From positions 140,609 through 204,608 of the forward strand of contig NZ_JBDPZC010000009.1 in assembly GCF_039872765.1 (NCBI RefSeq): a stretch of 64,000 nt of DNA, read 5' to 3'. The notes beneath the pieces are model-generated. The model saw nothing but the letters and a program-made list of their open reading frames with translations. It was not told the origin of the DNA and made no database searches. Origin of the DNA: Roseateles_B flavus (GTDB taxonomy: Bacteria > Pseudomonadota > Gammaproteobacteria > Burkholderiales > Burkholderiaceae_C). Below, piece after piece: positions 51,512-63,466 of this stretch (position 1 is the first letter of the stretch; the number at the start of each line of letters is the position of its first letter). The translations under genes and the position numbers were made by a program.

Positions 51512-51685
51512 CCCGCGCCGGCCGCAGGGCCGGGCGCCAGCAGCCGGGACCACCGAGGTGCCGTCTGCTGAATCAATCGGCAGGCCCCACAGATGGGCCG
51601 CCAGGATCCGGACCCCGTGGGGGGCGGACGACCAAGACGACGGAGCGGCCACCGCTCCGCGATGCAGAGCCAAGAAGGAGCGACG

Positions 51686-53692
51686 ATGTTTGACTCAATC
51701 AAGACCCGGCTCATTGCCCTGGGTATCGCGGTGGTGGTGCTGTCCCTGACAGCAGCCACCGTGGCCAATTACATGACCGTCAAGTCGCACACCAATGCGC
51801 AACAGCTGGCCGGTCTCGACCAACTGGCGGCGGCCCGTGCCTCGGTGATCGCCCAGTGGGTCCGCAGCCAGCGCGACATCGTGACGGCCATGCAGCCCGT
51901 GGCCGATCAAGCCGAGCCCGTGCCCTTCCTCGTGCAGGCCGCCAAGTCCGGCCGCCTGGACGCGGCCTATGTGGGCTTCGCCGACAAGCGCATCTCGTTC
52001 AACGCGCCCCAGAACCTGCCCGCGGGCTATGACCCCACGGGCCGCCCCTGGTACACACAGGCCGCAGCGGCCAGTGGGCCCATCCTCACCGACCCCTACA
52101 TGGACGCGGCCCGCCAGCAGCTGGTGGTGACCTTCGCCAGCGCCGTCAAGGACGGCAGCGGCACCAAGGCCGTCGTGGCCTCGGACGTGTTCCTGGAAGA
52201 TGTGGTGTCCACGGTGAAGGCCATCAAGCCCACGCCCAACGGCTTCGCCTTCCTGGTCGACAAGGACGGCAAGATCATCGCCCACCCGGACAGCAAGCTC
52301 TCGCTGAAGCCGTCCAGCGCGCTGTCCCCGGCCTTGGACGGCAATGCGCTGAAGGCGGCGCAGACGGCTGGCGGGGCCTGGGTGGAGGCGGCCATCGGTG
52401 ACGGCACCTACCTGCTGCGCGGCGTGCCCATCGCTGACACCAACTGGACCCTCATCCTGGCAGCGGACAAGTCCGAGGCGCTGGCCTCGCTGAGCTCGCT
52501 GCTGCGTGCCGCCGCCGTGATCCTGATCATCATGGTGGCCCTCTCCGGCGCTGTCATCGCCGCCACCATCACCCGGGCCATGGGCGGCCTGGACCGCGTG
52601 CGCGCCGCACTGGACGAGATCAGTGCCGGCGGCGGCGACCTCACCCAGCGCCTGCCCGAGCATGGCAATGACGAGATCGCCCGCATCGCGTCCTCGTTCA
52701 ACCTGTTTGCCAAGAAGATCCAGGACATCCTCATCGACGTCCGCTCGGCCAGCAACTCGATCTCCACGGCCTCCAGCGAGATTGCCGTCGGGGCCCAGGA
52801 CCTCTCCCAGCGCACCGAGCAGACCGCCTCGAATCTGCAGCAGGCCGCCTCCTCCATGGAGCAGCTGACCGGCACAGTGCGCCAGACGGCGGACGCCGCC
52901 ACCACGGCCAACCAGCTGGCCTCCTCGGCCAGCGACGCAGCGGCCAAGGGCGGCGACGTGGTGTCCCAGGTGGTCTCCACCATGGAGGAGATCAACACCA
53001 GCTCCAAGAAGATCAACGACATCATCGGCGTGATCGATGGCATCGCCTTCCAGACCAACATCCTGGCACTGAACGCCGCGGTGGAAGCCGCGCGAGCCGG
53101 CGAGCAGGGCCGCGGCTTCGCCGTCGTGGCCTCGGAAGTCCGCAGCCTGGCCCAGCGCAGTGCCGAAGCGGCCAAGGAGATCAAGGCCCTGATCGGCGCC
53201 TCCGTGGACCGCGTGGAGGCTGGCTCTCGCCTCGTGCAGGCGGCCGGCTCCTCGATGACCGACATCGTCTCCAGCGTGCAGCGCGTGACCGACATCATCG
53301 GCGAGATCACCGCCGCCGCCGCAGAGCAGAGCCAAGGCATCGGCCAGGTCAACGGCGCGGTGGTCCAGCTCGACCAGATGACGCAGCAGAACGCCGCCCT
53401 GGTGGAGGAATCCGCCGCGGCCGCCGAGAGCCTCAAGGACCAGGCCCTGCGCCTGACCGAGGTGGTGTCCGTGTTCCGCCTGGGCGAGGAGGAGCGCCAG
53501 CTCAAGGCCTACACCGCCAAGCCGCGCAAGAGCATGAGTCCGGCACCGAGCGCGCCCAGCCCGACGGCTGCCCGTCCGGCCCCGCGCCCGGCCAAGGCAA
53601 CACCTGCCCCCACGCCCATGGCCAGCCCGGCGCCCAAGGCCGCCAGCCCTGCGCCCAAGGCGGAGGGCGACGACGACTGGCAGTCCTTCTGA
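51686..53692 (+). CDS. Methyl-accepting chemotaxis protein 3 (dCache-type sensor)
   Basis: A 668-residue receptor. Its periplasmic region (about 35-270) looks like a double Cache domain (DPTGRPWYTQAAAASGPILT, FLVDKDGKIIAHPDS), then membrane segment, HAMP and the conserved signalling domain. The C-terminal tail is rich in Ala and Pro and ends DDWQSF, so the last residues deviate from the WETF found in receptors 1 and 2. The ATG at 51686 follows an AAGGAG site. The 174-bp gap before it contains GC-rich hairpins, for example CGGAGCGG/CCGCTCCG. Confidence 0.93.
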   Translation: MFDSIKTRLIALGIAVVVLSLTAATVANYMTVKSHTNAQQLAGLDQLAAARASVIAQWVRSQRDIVTAMQPVADQAEPVPFLVQAAKSGRLDAAYVGFADKRISFNAPQNLPAGYDPTGRPWYTQAAAASGPILTDPYMDAARQQLVVTFASAVKDGSGTKAVVASDVFLEDVVSTVKAIKPTPNGFAFLVDKDGKIIAHPDSKLSLKPSSALSPALDGNALKAAQTAGGAWVEAAIGDGTYLLRGVPIADTNWTLILAADKSEALASLSSLLRAAAVILIIMVALSGAVIAATITRAMGGLDRVRAALDEISAGGGDLTQRLPEHGNDEIARIASSFNLFAKKIQDILIDVRSASNSISTASSEIAVGAQDLSQRTEQTASNLQQAASSMEQLTGTVRQTADAATTANQLASSASDAAAKGGDVVSQVVSTMEEINTSSKKINDIIGVIDGIAFQTNILALNAAVEAARAGEQGRGFAVVASEVRSLAQRSAEAAKEIKALIGASVDRVEAGSRLVQAAGSSMTDIVSSVQRVTDIIGEITAAAAEQSQGIGQVNGAVVQLDQMTQQNAALVEESAAAAESLKDQALRLTEVVSVFRLGEEERQLKAYTAKPRKSMSPAPSAPSPTAARPAPRPAKATPAPTPMASPAPKAASPAPKAEGDDDWQSF

Positions 53693-53726
53693 GCCAGGCC
53701 TGAGACCCCACGCGGGTCATCAGGAC

Positions 53727-53762
53727 AAAGCCCCTGTCGCCTTGCGGCACGGGGGCTTTGTC
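53727..53762 (+). terminator. Terminator between MCP 3 and the FtsX-type gene
   Basis: AAAGCCCC (53727-53734) pairs with GGGGCTTT (53752-53759); A-run and T-run on both sides fit a bidirectional terminator serving the converging MCP 3 and permease genes. Confidence 0.75.
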
Positions 53763-53786
53763 ATGTGCGGGCCTGAGTCCGGCGAT

Positions 53787-56351
53787 TCAGGTGATGTCCT
53801 GCAGGCGCAGACTCTGCATGACCGGCTTCTGCAGCACTCCACGCAGGCCCCACCAGCCCGCCAGCCAGGCCAGCAGTGCGCCCGCCAGACCACTGGCGGG
53901 GATCAGCCAGGGGTTGAGCGTCCAGCTGAACTCAAAGACTTTGGCCGCCAGCACCGCGCCGATCAGCAAGGCCGCGGCACCGGCCAGCACGCCGGCCAGC
54001 AGCCCCAGGCCCAGCAGCTCAGCGCTCTGAACCCGGCCCAGCAGGCGGGAGCCCGCGCCCATGGCGCGCATCAGCGCGAACTCGCGCATGCGGGCCTCGC
54101 GGGTACTGCTCACCGCCGTCAGCAAGACGATCAGCCCCACGGCCAGCGTGAAGGCGAACAGCACCTGCACCGCGGAAGCCACCTGGTCCAGCACCTGCTG
54201 GACCTGGTCGAGCTGTGCGCGCACATCGACGGCCGTGATGTTGGGGAAGTCACGCGCCAGCTGCTTGTCCAGGGCCTTGGCCTGCGCGGGCGCACGGAAG
54301 GCGGTGATGTAGCTGCGCGGGAGATCCGCCATCTCGCGGCGCGGAAAGAGCACGAAGAAATTGACCCGCATGGAGGACCAGTCCAGCTTGCGGATGGTGG
54401 TGATGCGGGCCTCGACGGGCTGCCCGGCCACGGCAAAACGCAGGCGGTCGCCCAGCTTCAGACCCAGGTCCCGTGCGATGCCCTGCTCCACGCTGAGACC
54501 GTCCTGCTCGTCGGCCACCCAGCGGCCTTCGGCCAGTTGGTTGTGCACAGGCAGGGTGTCGGAGTGGCTGAGGTTGAACTCGCGCTCCACCAGGCGCTGC
54601 GTGCGCTCCTCCTTGTACTGCTCGGGCTTGATCTCAGCGCCGTTGATGGCCACCAGCCGGCCGCGGATCATGGGGTACCAGTCGTAGCCCTTCACGCCGG
54701 CGCTGTCCAGGCTGCGCCTGAAGGCCTCGCCCTGCTCGGGCTGGATGTTGATGACGAAGCGGTCCGGCGCCTCCTTGGGCGTGGCCGCTCGCCAGCTGTT
54801 GATCAGGTCGGTGCGCAGCAGCAGCAGCAGTGCCAGGGCCAGCAGCCCGACGCCCAGGGCGGAGACCTGCACCACGGCGAACACCGGCCGTGCGCTGAGC
54901 TGGCGGGTGGCGAGAGCCAGCCAGCGCGGTGCGCCGGCCTGGGGCACTGAACGCCGCAGGATGCGCAGCACCAGCCAGGCAACCAGTGCAAAGACGGCCA
55001 GGGCCAGCATGAAGCCGCCCGCCGTGCCCAGGCCCAGCTTCCAGTCACCGGCCACCAGGGCCAGCAGCCCGGCAAAGCCGAGGAGGCCCGCCAGCAGCAC
55101 CAGGCCCGAGGCCATGCGCACGCCGCCCAGGTCCCGCCGGATCACGCGCAGCGGTGGCACCGAAGCCAGCTGCAGCACCGGTCCCAGGCCGAATCCGAGC
55201 ATCAGGCTCAGCCCCAGGCCAAGCCCGCCCACGGCCGTTGCCCAGCCGGGCGCCGGCAGGCTCACCGACATCAGCCCTGCCAGCAGCCGCACGAAGACCT
55301 CATGCAGGGCCAGTCCGCCCAGCACGCCCACGGCACTGGCCAGCAGGCCTGCCATGGCGAACTCGAGCACGTGGAGGCGCGCGATCCTCGACTGCGACTG
55401 CCCCAGCACGCGCAGCATGGCGCAGTCGTCCAGATGACGCAGCGCGAAATCGCGCGAGGCGAGGCTGATGGCCACGGCCGCGAGCAAGGCGGCCAGCATG
55501 GCCACCAGGCGCAGGAAGAGGCTGGCGCGGTCCAGGGTCTGGCGCATCTCCGGCCGGCCTGTCTCCAGGTTCTCCAGGCGCAAGCCGCGCCAACCCTGGC
55601 GTTCGATGAGGGCGCCCGCCTCCTTCAGGAAGCGTGCCGCGGCGTCAGGATCGGCGGCAGGGCTCAGCACGGCCATCCGGTAGGTGACGCGGCTGCTGGG
55701 CTGGACCAGGCCGGTCGCGGCCAGGTCAGCCTCGTTGAGCATCAGGCGCGGTGCAAAGCTGAGGAAGCCGGCGCCCCGGTCCGGCTCGTTGAGGATCACG
55801 CCTGCGACCTTCAGCTGGCTGTCTCCCAGCAGCAGCGTCCCCCCCGAGCTCAGGTCCAGCGCGTCGAGCACCGGGGCGTCCACCCACACCTCGCCGGGTG
55901 ATGGCGCGCCAACGCGCCGGCCGTCAGTGAGCAAGACCTGACCCCGCAGCGGGTAGCTGGCCGACACGGCCTTGACCGTCACCAGGCGCGTGCTCCCGCC
56001 TTCGGCGCGCGCCATGCTGGAGAAGGTGACGCTGTGCATGCGCTTGAGCTGCATCTGCTGGGCCAGCGCCTGGAGCTCGGGCGCCACCGGATGGTCCGAG
56101 GCCACCAGCGCGTCGCCGCCCAGCAGCTGCGAGGCGTCGCGCCGCAGCCCGGCCTCCATGCGCTCCGAGAGAAAGCCGACGGCCGTCACCGCGGCCACCG
56201 CCAGCACCAGTGCCAGGCTCAGCATGCGCAGCTCGCCGGCTCGCCAGTCGCGCTGCAGCTGGCGCCAGGCCAGCAGGAAGATCGAGGGCGTGCGGGGTCG
56301 TTCAGCAGGCGCAGCAGACGGGCGGCGCTCCGAGGCGGTGGAGGAATCCAT
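53787..56351 (-). CDS. FtsX-type ABC transporter permease (YbbP-like)
   Basis: An 854-residue inner-membrane protein with about ten hydrophobic segments arranged as two FtsX-type halves around large periplasmic parts. The N-terminal half has MLSLALVLAVAAVTAVGFLS and the C-terminal half ends GLAGALLAWLAGWWGLRGVL. The size and layout resemble YbbP, which works with the ATPase YbbA (MacB-like family). No ATPase gene lies next to it in this window; the upstream neighbour is divergent. The ATG at 56351 starts MDSSTASERR. Confidence 0.85.
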   Translation of the reverse strand: MDSSTASERRPSAAPAERPRTPSIFLLAWRQLQRDWRAGELRMLSLALVLAVAAVTAVGFLSERMEAGLRRDASQLLGGDALVASDHPVAPELQALAQQMQLKRMHSVTFSSMARAEGGSTRLVTVKAVSASYPLRGQVLLTDGRRVGAPSPGEVWVDAPVLDALDLSSGGTLLLGDSQLKVAGVILNEPDRGAGFLSFAPRLMLNEADLAATGLVQPSSRVTYRMAVLSPAADPDAAARFLKEAGALIERQGWRGLRLENLETGRPEMRQTLDRASLFLRLVAMLAALLAAVAISLASRDFALRHLDDCAMLRVLGQSQSRIARLHVLEFAMAGLLASAVGVLGGLALHEVFVRLLAGLMSVSLPAPGWATAVGGLGLGLSLMLGFGLGPVLQLASVPPLRVIRRDLGGVRMASGLVLLAGLLGFAGLLALVAGDWKLGLGTAGGFMLALAVFALVAWLVLRILRRSVPQAGAPRWLALATRQLSARPVFAVVQVSALGVGLLALALLLLLRTDLINSWRAATPKEAPDRFVINIQPEQGEAFRRSLDSAGVKGYDWYPMIRGRLVAINGAEIKPEQYKEERTQRLVEREFNLSHSDTLPVHNQLAEGRWVADEQDGLSVEQGIARDLGLKLGDRLRFAVAGQPVEARITTIRKLDWSSMRVNFFVLFPRREMADLPRSYITAFRAPAQAKALDKQLARDFPNITAVDVRAQLDQVQQVLDQVASAVQVLFAFTLAVGLIVLLTAVSSTREARMREFALMRAMGAGSRLLGRVQSAELLGLGLLAGVLAGAAALLIGAVLAAKVFEFSWTLNPWLIPASGLAGALLAWLAGWWGLRGVLQKPVMQSLRLQDIT

Positions 56352-56443
56352 GCCGCACTGTAAGGGCGGATGTCCAATGCATTTGAACCCTGCGTGCAAG
56401 TCCCCTCAGCCCTGTGCGGCGATCGCTCTGCTGCAATGCTTCC

Positions 56444-57298
56444 ATGACCACCGCCACTGCCATCGCCCCCCTCTTCCTGTCGCACGGCTCGCCGATGACG
56501 GCGCTGGAGCCAGGTGCTGCGGGCCTGTTCATGCAGGCCCTGGGCCGCCAGCTCGTGACGAGCGCCGAGATGCGCCCGCGGGCCATCCTGGCCCTGTCCG
56601 CACACAGCCTGGCGCGGCGCCCCACCCTGCTCGTGGCCGAACGCCAGCATGCCGTCCATGATTTCGGCGGCTTCGACCCGGCGCTGTATCAGCTGCAATA
56701 CGACGCCCCTGGCGCACCAGCGCTGGCCGCAGAGCTTCAGTCGGCCTTGCCGGATCTGCTTCAAACACATGCCATGGCCGGCCTGGACCACGGCATCTGG
56801 ACGCCGCTGCGCTACATGGTGCCGCAGGCGGACATCCCCGTCCTGCCGCTGTGCTTCTCGCCCCAGGCCAGTCCGGCCGAGCTGTGGGCACTCGGACAGG
56901 CCCTGGCGCCCTGGGCACAGCAGGGCGTCCTCATCCTGGCCAGTGGCAGCATCACCCACAACCTGCGCCGCGTCTTCCAGGGCGGGGCGGCGGTCGACGC
57001 GCCGGAAGTCGCAGAATCCAGGGCCTTCCGCCATTGGTGGGCCGAGCAGGCCGTGGCCTCGAACTGGCCCGCCTTGCTGGACTACCGCCGCCAGGCCCCG
57101 CATGCCGTGGACATGCACCCGACCGACGAGCACCTGCTCCCCTGGTTCGTGGCCGCGGGCGCCGGTGGCCCGGCCTCGCCAGCCCTGCGCCTGCACGAGA
57201 GCGTGACCTACGGCTGCCTGGGCATGGACGCCTACGCCTTCGGCCCGCGCGCCTCGGCCCTGGCCGCAGCCCTGGCCCAGAAAGGGCGGGCGCCTTGA
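56444..57298 (+). CDS. ygiD: Extradiol aromatic ring-opening dioxygenase (DODA/YgiD type)
   Basis: A 284-residue member of the class III extradiol dioxygenase family, cytoplasmic. Metal-ligand motifs are visible: FLSHGSPM near residue 15, LALSAHSLARR near 50, LDHGIWTPLRYM near 115 and ASGSITHNLR near 170. E. coli YgiD cleaves DOPA; the true substrate here is unknown. It is divergent from the permease (92 bp apart) and followed by tRNA-Gly. Confidence 0.88.
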   Translation: MTTATAIAPLFLSHGSPMTALEPGAAGLFMQALGRQLVTSAEMRPRAILALSAHSLARRPTLLVAERQHAVHDFGGFDPALYQLQYDAPGAPALAAELQSALPDLLQTHAMAGLDHGIWTPLRYMVPQADIPVLPLCFSPQASPAELWALGQALAPWAQQGVLILASGSITHNLRRVFQGGAAVDAPEVAESRAFRHWWAEQAVASNWPALLDYRRQAPHAVDMHPTDEHLLPWFVAAGAGGPASPALRLHESVTYGCLGMDAYAFGPRASALAAALAQKGRAP

Positions 57299-57322
57299 GC
57301 CCCGCCTGAACCTGCCTATAAT
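57295..57322 (+). promoter_or_regulatory. Sigma-70 promoter of tRNA-Gly
   Basis: TTGAGC (57295-57300), 16 nt, then a perfect TATAAT (57317-57322), about 42 bp before the tRNA. The first box overlaps the stop codon of the dioxygenase gene. Confidence 0.75.
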
Positions 57323-57363
57323 CCGCGCCAGCCCCACGCACCGCGCGCTGGTGCCACACCTCA

Positions 57364-57437
57364 GCGGGTGTAGTTCAATGGTAGAACGCTAGCTTCCCAA
57401 GCTCGATACGTGGGTTCGATTCCCATCACCCGCTCCA
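57364..57437 (+). tRNA. tRNA-Gly (CCC anticodon)
   Basis: A 74-nt sequence folds as a tRNA: acceptor GCGGGTG with CACCCGC, D-loop TTCAATGGTAGAA, anticodon loop TTCCCAA (CCC, reading GGG codons), T-loop with GGTTCGATTCC, discriminator T and encoded CCA. One base pair in the anticodon stem (T28 with C42) looks mismatched, unless the numbering is shifted by one. Confidence 0.95.
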
Positions 57438-57504
57438 TCCCGCCCTCCGCCTTCCCGGCGCTCTTCGACAAGGGCCCTCCCGGCGAGCCTCCGGATGCAG
57501 CGCC

Positions 57505-58995
57505 TCAGCGCAGGATGTCTCCCAGGCAGAGGTACTTCACCTCCACATAGTCGTCGATGCCCTGGTGAGCGCCCTCGCGTCCCAGGCCGGACTGCTTGAC
57601 GCCGCCAAAAGGCACCTCGGCCGTCGAGATCAGGCCCGTGTTGACGCCGACCATGCCGTACTCCAGTGCCTCTCCGACGCGGAAGACACGGCCGATGTCG
57701 CGGCTGTAGAAGTAGCTCGCGAGCCCGAACTCAGTGGCATTGGCTGCCTCGATGACCTCGGCCTCGGTGTCAAAGCAGAACACCGGCGCCACGGGGCCGA
57801 AGGTTTCCTCCCGGGCACAAAGCATGTCGGCCTTCACATCGGCCAGCAAGGTGGGCGCGTAGAACTGGCCGGACCCCAGGCCCTCGGCACGGTAGCCGCC
57901 GGCCAGCAGCCGCGCGCCCTTGGCCAGCGCATCGGCGACATGGCTTTCCACCTTGGCGACGGCATCCGCGTCAATCAGCGGGCCGACGTTGACGCCAGGC
58001 TCGAAGCCATTGCCGACCTTCAGCTCGACCACCTTGGCCGACAGCTTCTCCACGAAGGCGTCATAGACACCGCGCTGCACATACAGCCGGTTGGCACAGA
58101 CACAGGTCTGGCCGGCATTGCGGTACTTGCTGGCCATGGCGCCTTCCACGGCGGCATCGAGGTCGGCATCGTCGAAGACGATGAAGGGTGCATTGCCCCC
58201 CAGCTCCAGCGACAGCTTCTTGACCGTGGGCGCGCACTGGCGCATCAGGATGCGGCCCACCTCGGTGGAGCCGGTGAAGGACAGGTGGCGCACCACGTCG
58301 CTCTGGCACAGCACCTGGCCGATCTCGATGGAGCCCTGCGCATCGGAGGTCAGCACATTCAGCACGCCGGCAGGCAGCCCGGCGCGCTGCGCCAGCTCTG
58401 CCACGGCCAGGGCCGACAGCGGCGTGGCCTCGGCCGGCTTGATCACGACGGTGCACCCCGCAGCCAGGGCGGGCGCCACCTTGCGGGTGATCATGGCGAT
58501 GGGGAAGTTCCAGGGCGTGATGGCCGCGCACACGCCCATGGCCTGCTTGATGACCAGGTAGCGCTTGTTGTTGTCCGTGGTGGGGATGGTCTCGCCGTAG
58601 ACACGCTTGCCTTCCTCGGCGAACCATTCCAGAAAGCTGGCGCCGTACACCACCTCGCCCCGCGCCTCGGCCAGGGGCTTGCCCTGTTCCGCCGTCATGA
58701 TGCGAGCCAGATCATCCGCATGGCGCAGCATCAGCTGGTGCCAGCGCATGAGGATGGCCGCCCGCTCCTTGGCGGTCTTGCTGCGCCAGGCCGGCCAGGC
58801 CGCATTGGCCGCAGCGATGGCAGATTCGGCCTCCGCCGCCCCCAGCCGGGACACCTCGGCCAGCAGCTGACCCGTGGCCGGATCGTTCACGGGAAAACGT
58901 GTCTCGCCGCCGACCCATTCGCCGTTGATCAGGCCCTGCTGGCGCAACAGGCTGGCGTCGTCCAGGGCGGCCAGGGCGGGGGTCTTGCTGTCCAT
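57505..58995 (-). CDS. gabD: NAD(P)-dependent succinate-semialdehyde dehydrogenase
   Basis: A 496-residue aldehyde dehydrogenase that turns succinate semialdehyde into succinate at the end of the GABA degradation route. The catalytic Glu is in LELGGNAPFIVFDDADLD and the catalytic Cys in GQTCVCANRLYV (about residue 298), the GabD-type text with two cysteines one residue apart. Cofactor-region text FTGSTEVGRIL is present. The ATG at 58995 gives MDSKTPALAAL. No GABA transaminase gene is next to it. A sigma-70-like promoter lies at 59072-59099. Confidence 0.93.
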   Translation of the reverse strand: MDSKTPALAALDDASLLRQQGLINGEWVGGETRFPVNDPATGQLLAEVSRLGAAEAESAIAAANAAWPAWRSKTAKERAAILMRWHQLMLRHADDLARIMTAEQGKPLAEARGEVVYGASFLEWFAEEGKRVYGETIPTTDNNKRYLVIKQAMGVCAAITPWNFPIAMITRKVAPALAAGCTVVIKPAEATPLSALAVAELAQRAGLPAGVLNVLTSDAQGSIEIGQVLCQSDVVRHLSFTGSTEVGRILMRQCAPTVKKLSLELGGNAPFIVFDDADLDAAVEGAMASKYRNAGQTCVCANRLYVQRGVYDAFVEKLSAKVVELKVGNGFEPGVNVGPLIDADAVAKVESHVADALAKGARLLAGGYRAEGLGSGQFYAPTLLADVKADMLCAREETFGPVAPVFCFDTEAEVIEAANATEFGLASYFYSRDIGRVFRVGEALEYGMVGVNTGLISTAEVPFGGVKQSGLGREGAHQGIDDYVEVKYLCLGDILR

Positions 58996-59071
58996 TGAAA
59001 ACTCCGGGAATGGGGGGGTGTGGAGACAGCACTCTACCCCGGCCGCAAAGCCACCTCGGTCAATGCAGGCC

Positions 59072-59099
59072 CTTATAATCAAAAATCCCCAAAAATCAA
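59072..59099 (-). promoter_or_regulatory. Sigma-70-like promoter of gabD, sharing the alaS -10 region
   Basis: On the minus strand TTGATT (59099-59094), 16 nt, then TATAAG (59077-59072). On the plus strand TATAAT (59074-59079) overlaps it and could be the -10 of alaS, but no clear -35 stands upstream for alaS. The two divergent genes may share this AT-rich site. Confidence 0.55.
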
Positions 59100-59159
59100 G
59101 TATTTACCGCGTCGCCGACGCCCTTGCCCCGGGCCCACGCCCGCAATGAAAGTGGCCGC

Positions 59160-61787
<2,628 letters not shown>

Positions 61788-61807
61788 ACACCTGCCTGAT
61801 GCATCAT

Positions 61808-61836
61808 GGGGCCTCCAGCGAGGCCCCTTTTTCTTT
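61808..61836 (+). terminator. Rho-independent terminator after alaS
   Basis: GGGGCCT (61808-61814) pairs with AGGCCCC (61821-61827) around a 6-nt loop, followed by TTTTTCTTTT. Confidence 0.92.
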
Positions 61837-61917
61837 TCATGCGCCCCACTGCAGGCGGACCGCCTGTACCGGCAATGGGCCGGCGTCTGACGCCAATCGC
61901 CCGAGGAAACCCACTCT

Positions 61918-62505
61918 GTGCAAGAACGCCTGATACAGCTCCTCGCCCTGCTCCCGGTCCATGATCGGAGTGGCGCAGCGCCCCTGTCACCGGATCATCT
62001 GGACGGACATCTGTGTGCCGCCCTGTGCCTCCAAGCCGCCGACGAGCCGGTCGCCGTTCTGGACACCTGCTGGGGCCAGGACTGGGCCGAAGCCCTCGTG
62101 GAACAGGAGCTCCTGGACGAGTTCATGGCGTGGCTGGAAGAACGGTGGCAAGCGCTGCAGGAGGCTCTCGACCCTCAGCAGCTGCACCAGGACCCGGACG
62201 CCCTGCCCCTGGCCGAGGTCCTGCCATGGGCGATCGACCGGCTCGGCGCGGGGGCTCCTTCAGGACAAATGCCTGCAGCCGCGCGCGCATGGGCGGAGGG
62301 CTTCCTTCACCAGTGCCAGGCCGAGGCCCACCCTGACGCTGACCCTGAGTTGCTAGGCGTGATTGCAGCCCTGACCATGGACGAGGGCCCTGAGCTGCTC
62401 GGCTATCTTCAGGAGGCCTACGACAGGCCGCAGGACATCGGCGCGGCAGCACTCATCGATGATGCACTGTTTGCTGCCCAGGATCTGCGCCAGGCGCCCC
62501 GCTGA
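61918..62505 (+). CDS. UPF0149 (YecA/YgfB-like) family protein
   Basis: A 195-residue acidic helical protein with no signal peptide. Text such as DHLDGHLCAALCLQ near residue 27-40, ARAWAEGFLHQCQ near 122 and LTMDEGPELLGYL near 152 follows the YecA/YgfB (UPF0149) pattern. The function of this family is poorly defined. It starts at a GTG at 61918 after a GAGGAAA site; its family assignment is by pattern only. It converges with the SET-domain gene. Confidence 0.7.
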   Translation: MQERLIQLLALLPVHDRSGAAPLSPDHLDGHLCAALCLQAADEPVAVLDTCWGQDWAEALVEQELLDEFMAWLEERWQALQEALDPQQLHQDPDALPLAEVLPWAIDRLGAGAPSGQMPAAARAWAEGFLHQCQAEAHPDADPELLGVIAALTMDEGPELLGYLQEAYDRPQDIGAAALIDDALFAAQDLRQAPR

Positions 62506-62568
62506 AACCTCCCTCGCGAGCCATTGACGGTGCGGGCAAGACCGCGCCCGGCATGGCCGCAGCCAGAC

Positions 62569-63054
62569 TTACAGGCGCCCCTTGCAATTGGAGGCCCCAC
62601 AGGCGCAGCGCAGCCGTCCCTCGTGGTGGCTCTCGCCGTAGTCGGCAGTCAGCTCCTCACCGGGTTCGATGTCGCGGATAGCATAGAACTCGGCACGCCC
62701 CTGGCGGATGCGCAGCACCGCGTTAGGCTGGCAGGAGTGGTTGATGTAGCGCAGCGGGCCATCGGAATTGGTGGCATCGATGGCGCGGCGCTCGCTCACC
62801 TCCACCATGTGGATGCGGGCCCGGCCCTTGATACGCCGCCGGGCCTCGGCGACGGAAATCAGCTCACCGCGCATCTCGCCGATCTTGCGCCGCGCCGGAA
62901 TAGGCTCAGCGGCGAAGACGCCGTGGCCGTCAATGCGAGAAGGCTGCACGCTCACCAGAAACTTCTCGGCTGCTTGAGGCCCAGCAGGCGCTTCTCCGCG
63001 GGGCGTGGCAGTCCGGGCGGGCTCGGCGGTGGCAATGGAAACAAGCTTGGGCAT
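62569..63054 (-). CDS. SET-domain protein, putative lysine methyltransferase
   Basis: A 161-residue protein with a SET domain. The key motifs are RYINHSCQPNA (SAM and substrate pocket), GEELTADYGE with the catalytic tyrosine, and a post-SET cysteine cluster CACGASNC near the end. IDGHGVFAAEPIP marks the start of the domain. SET proteins transfer methyl groups to lysine; in bacteria the substrates are mostly unknown. It is a compact single-domain form. The ATG at 63054 gives MPKLVSIATAEPAR. The gap to the next gene is 109 bp. Confidence 0.88.
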   Translation of the reverse strand: MPKLVSIATAEPARTATPRGEAPAGPQAAEKFLVSVQPSRIDGHGVFAAEPIPARRKIGEMRGELISVAEARRRIKGRARIHMVEVSERRAIDATNSDGPLRYINHSCQPNAVLRIRQGRAEFYAIRDIEPGEELTADYGESHHEGRLRCACGASNCKGRL

Positions 63055-63163
63055 CTAGGCAGGGTCGGCAATGGCAATGCCCTGCACTGTAACGCGGTGC
63101 TGAAGGACTGCTCAGGCGCTCTCAGGTGCAGGGCCCCGTTCCCTCGGTAGGGATGAGGAAGCT

Positions 63164-63457
63164 TCAGCTGGGGCGACTGCCGCTGCGCAGCTGGCCGGCA
63201 ACCTGGGTGGGGGTCTCATCCATGCGGAGACCATCAACACTGACCTTGGGAAGTCGCTCAATCGGGCCCTGAGCAGGGCCAGCCTTGCTGCCGTTGTCCA
63301 CGGAGCGCTTGCCGGTGAGGACCAGTCGGGTCAGCTTGACGACTTCGCTGGCATCCGCAGGCCGGGCAGGAGCAAAAAGGCTCACAGCCAGCAGGCATGC
63401 AGCGGCCATCACCGCACCCTTGCGGCTTACGCGTTCAGCTTGCTGCATTTGCTTCAT
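63164..63457 (-). CDS. Small exported hypothetical protein
   Basis: A 97-residue protein from the ATG at 63457 (MKQMQQAERVSR), with a signal-peptide-like stretch (KGAVMAAACLLAVSLFAPARPADA). The mature part, about 60 residues, is basic and unlike any family I know. A GTGGGA site stands upstream; an alternative ATG is at 63466. It lies upstream of the SET gene in the same direction. Coding character is moderate. Confidence 0.55.
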   Translation of the reverse strand: MKQMQQAERVSRKGAVMAAACLLAVSLFAPARPADASEVVKLTRLVLTGKRSVDNGSKAGPAQGPIERLPKVSVDGLRMDETPTQVAGQLRSGSRPS

Positions 63458-63466
63458 AGATCCCAC

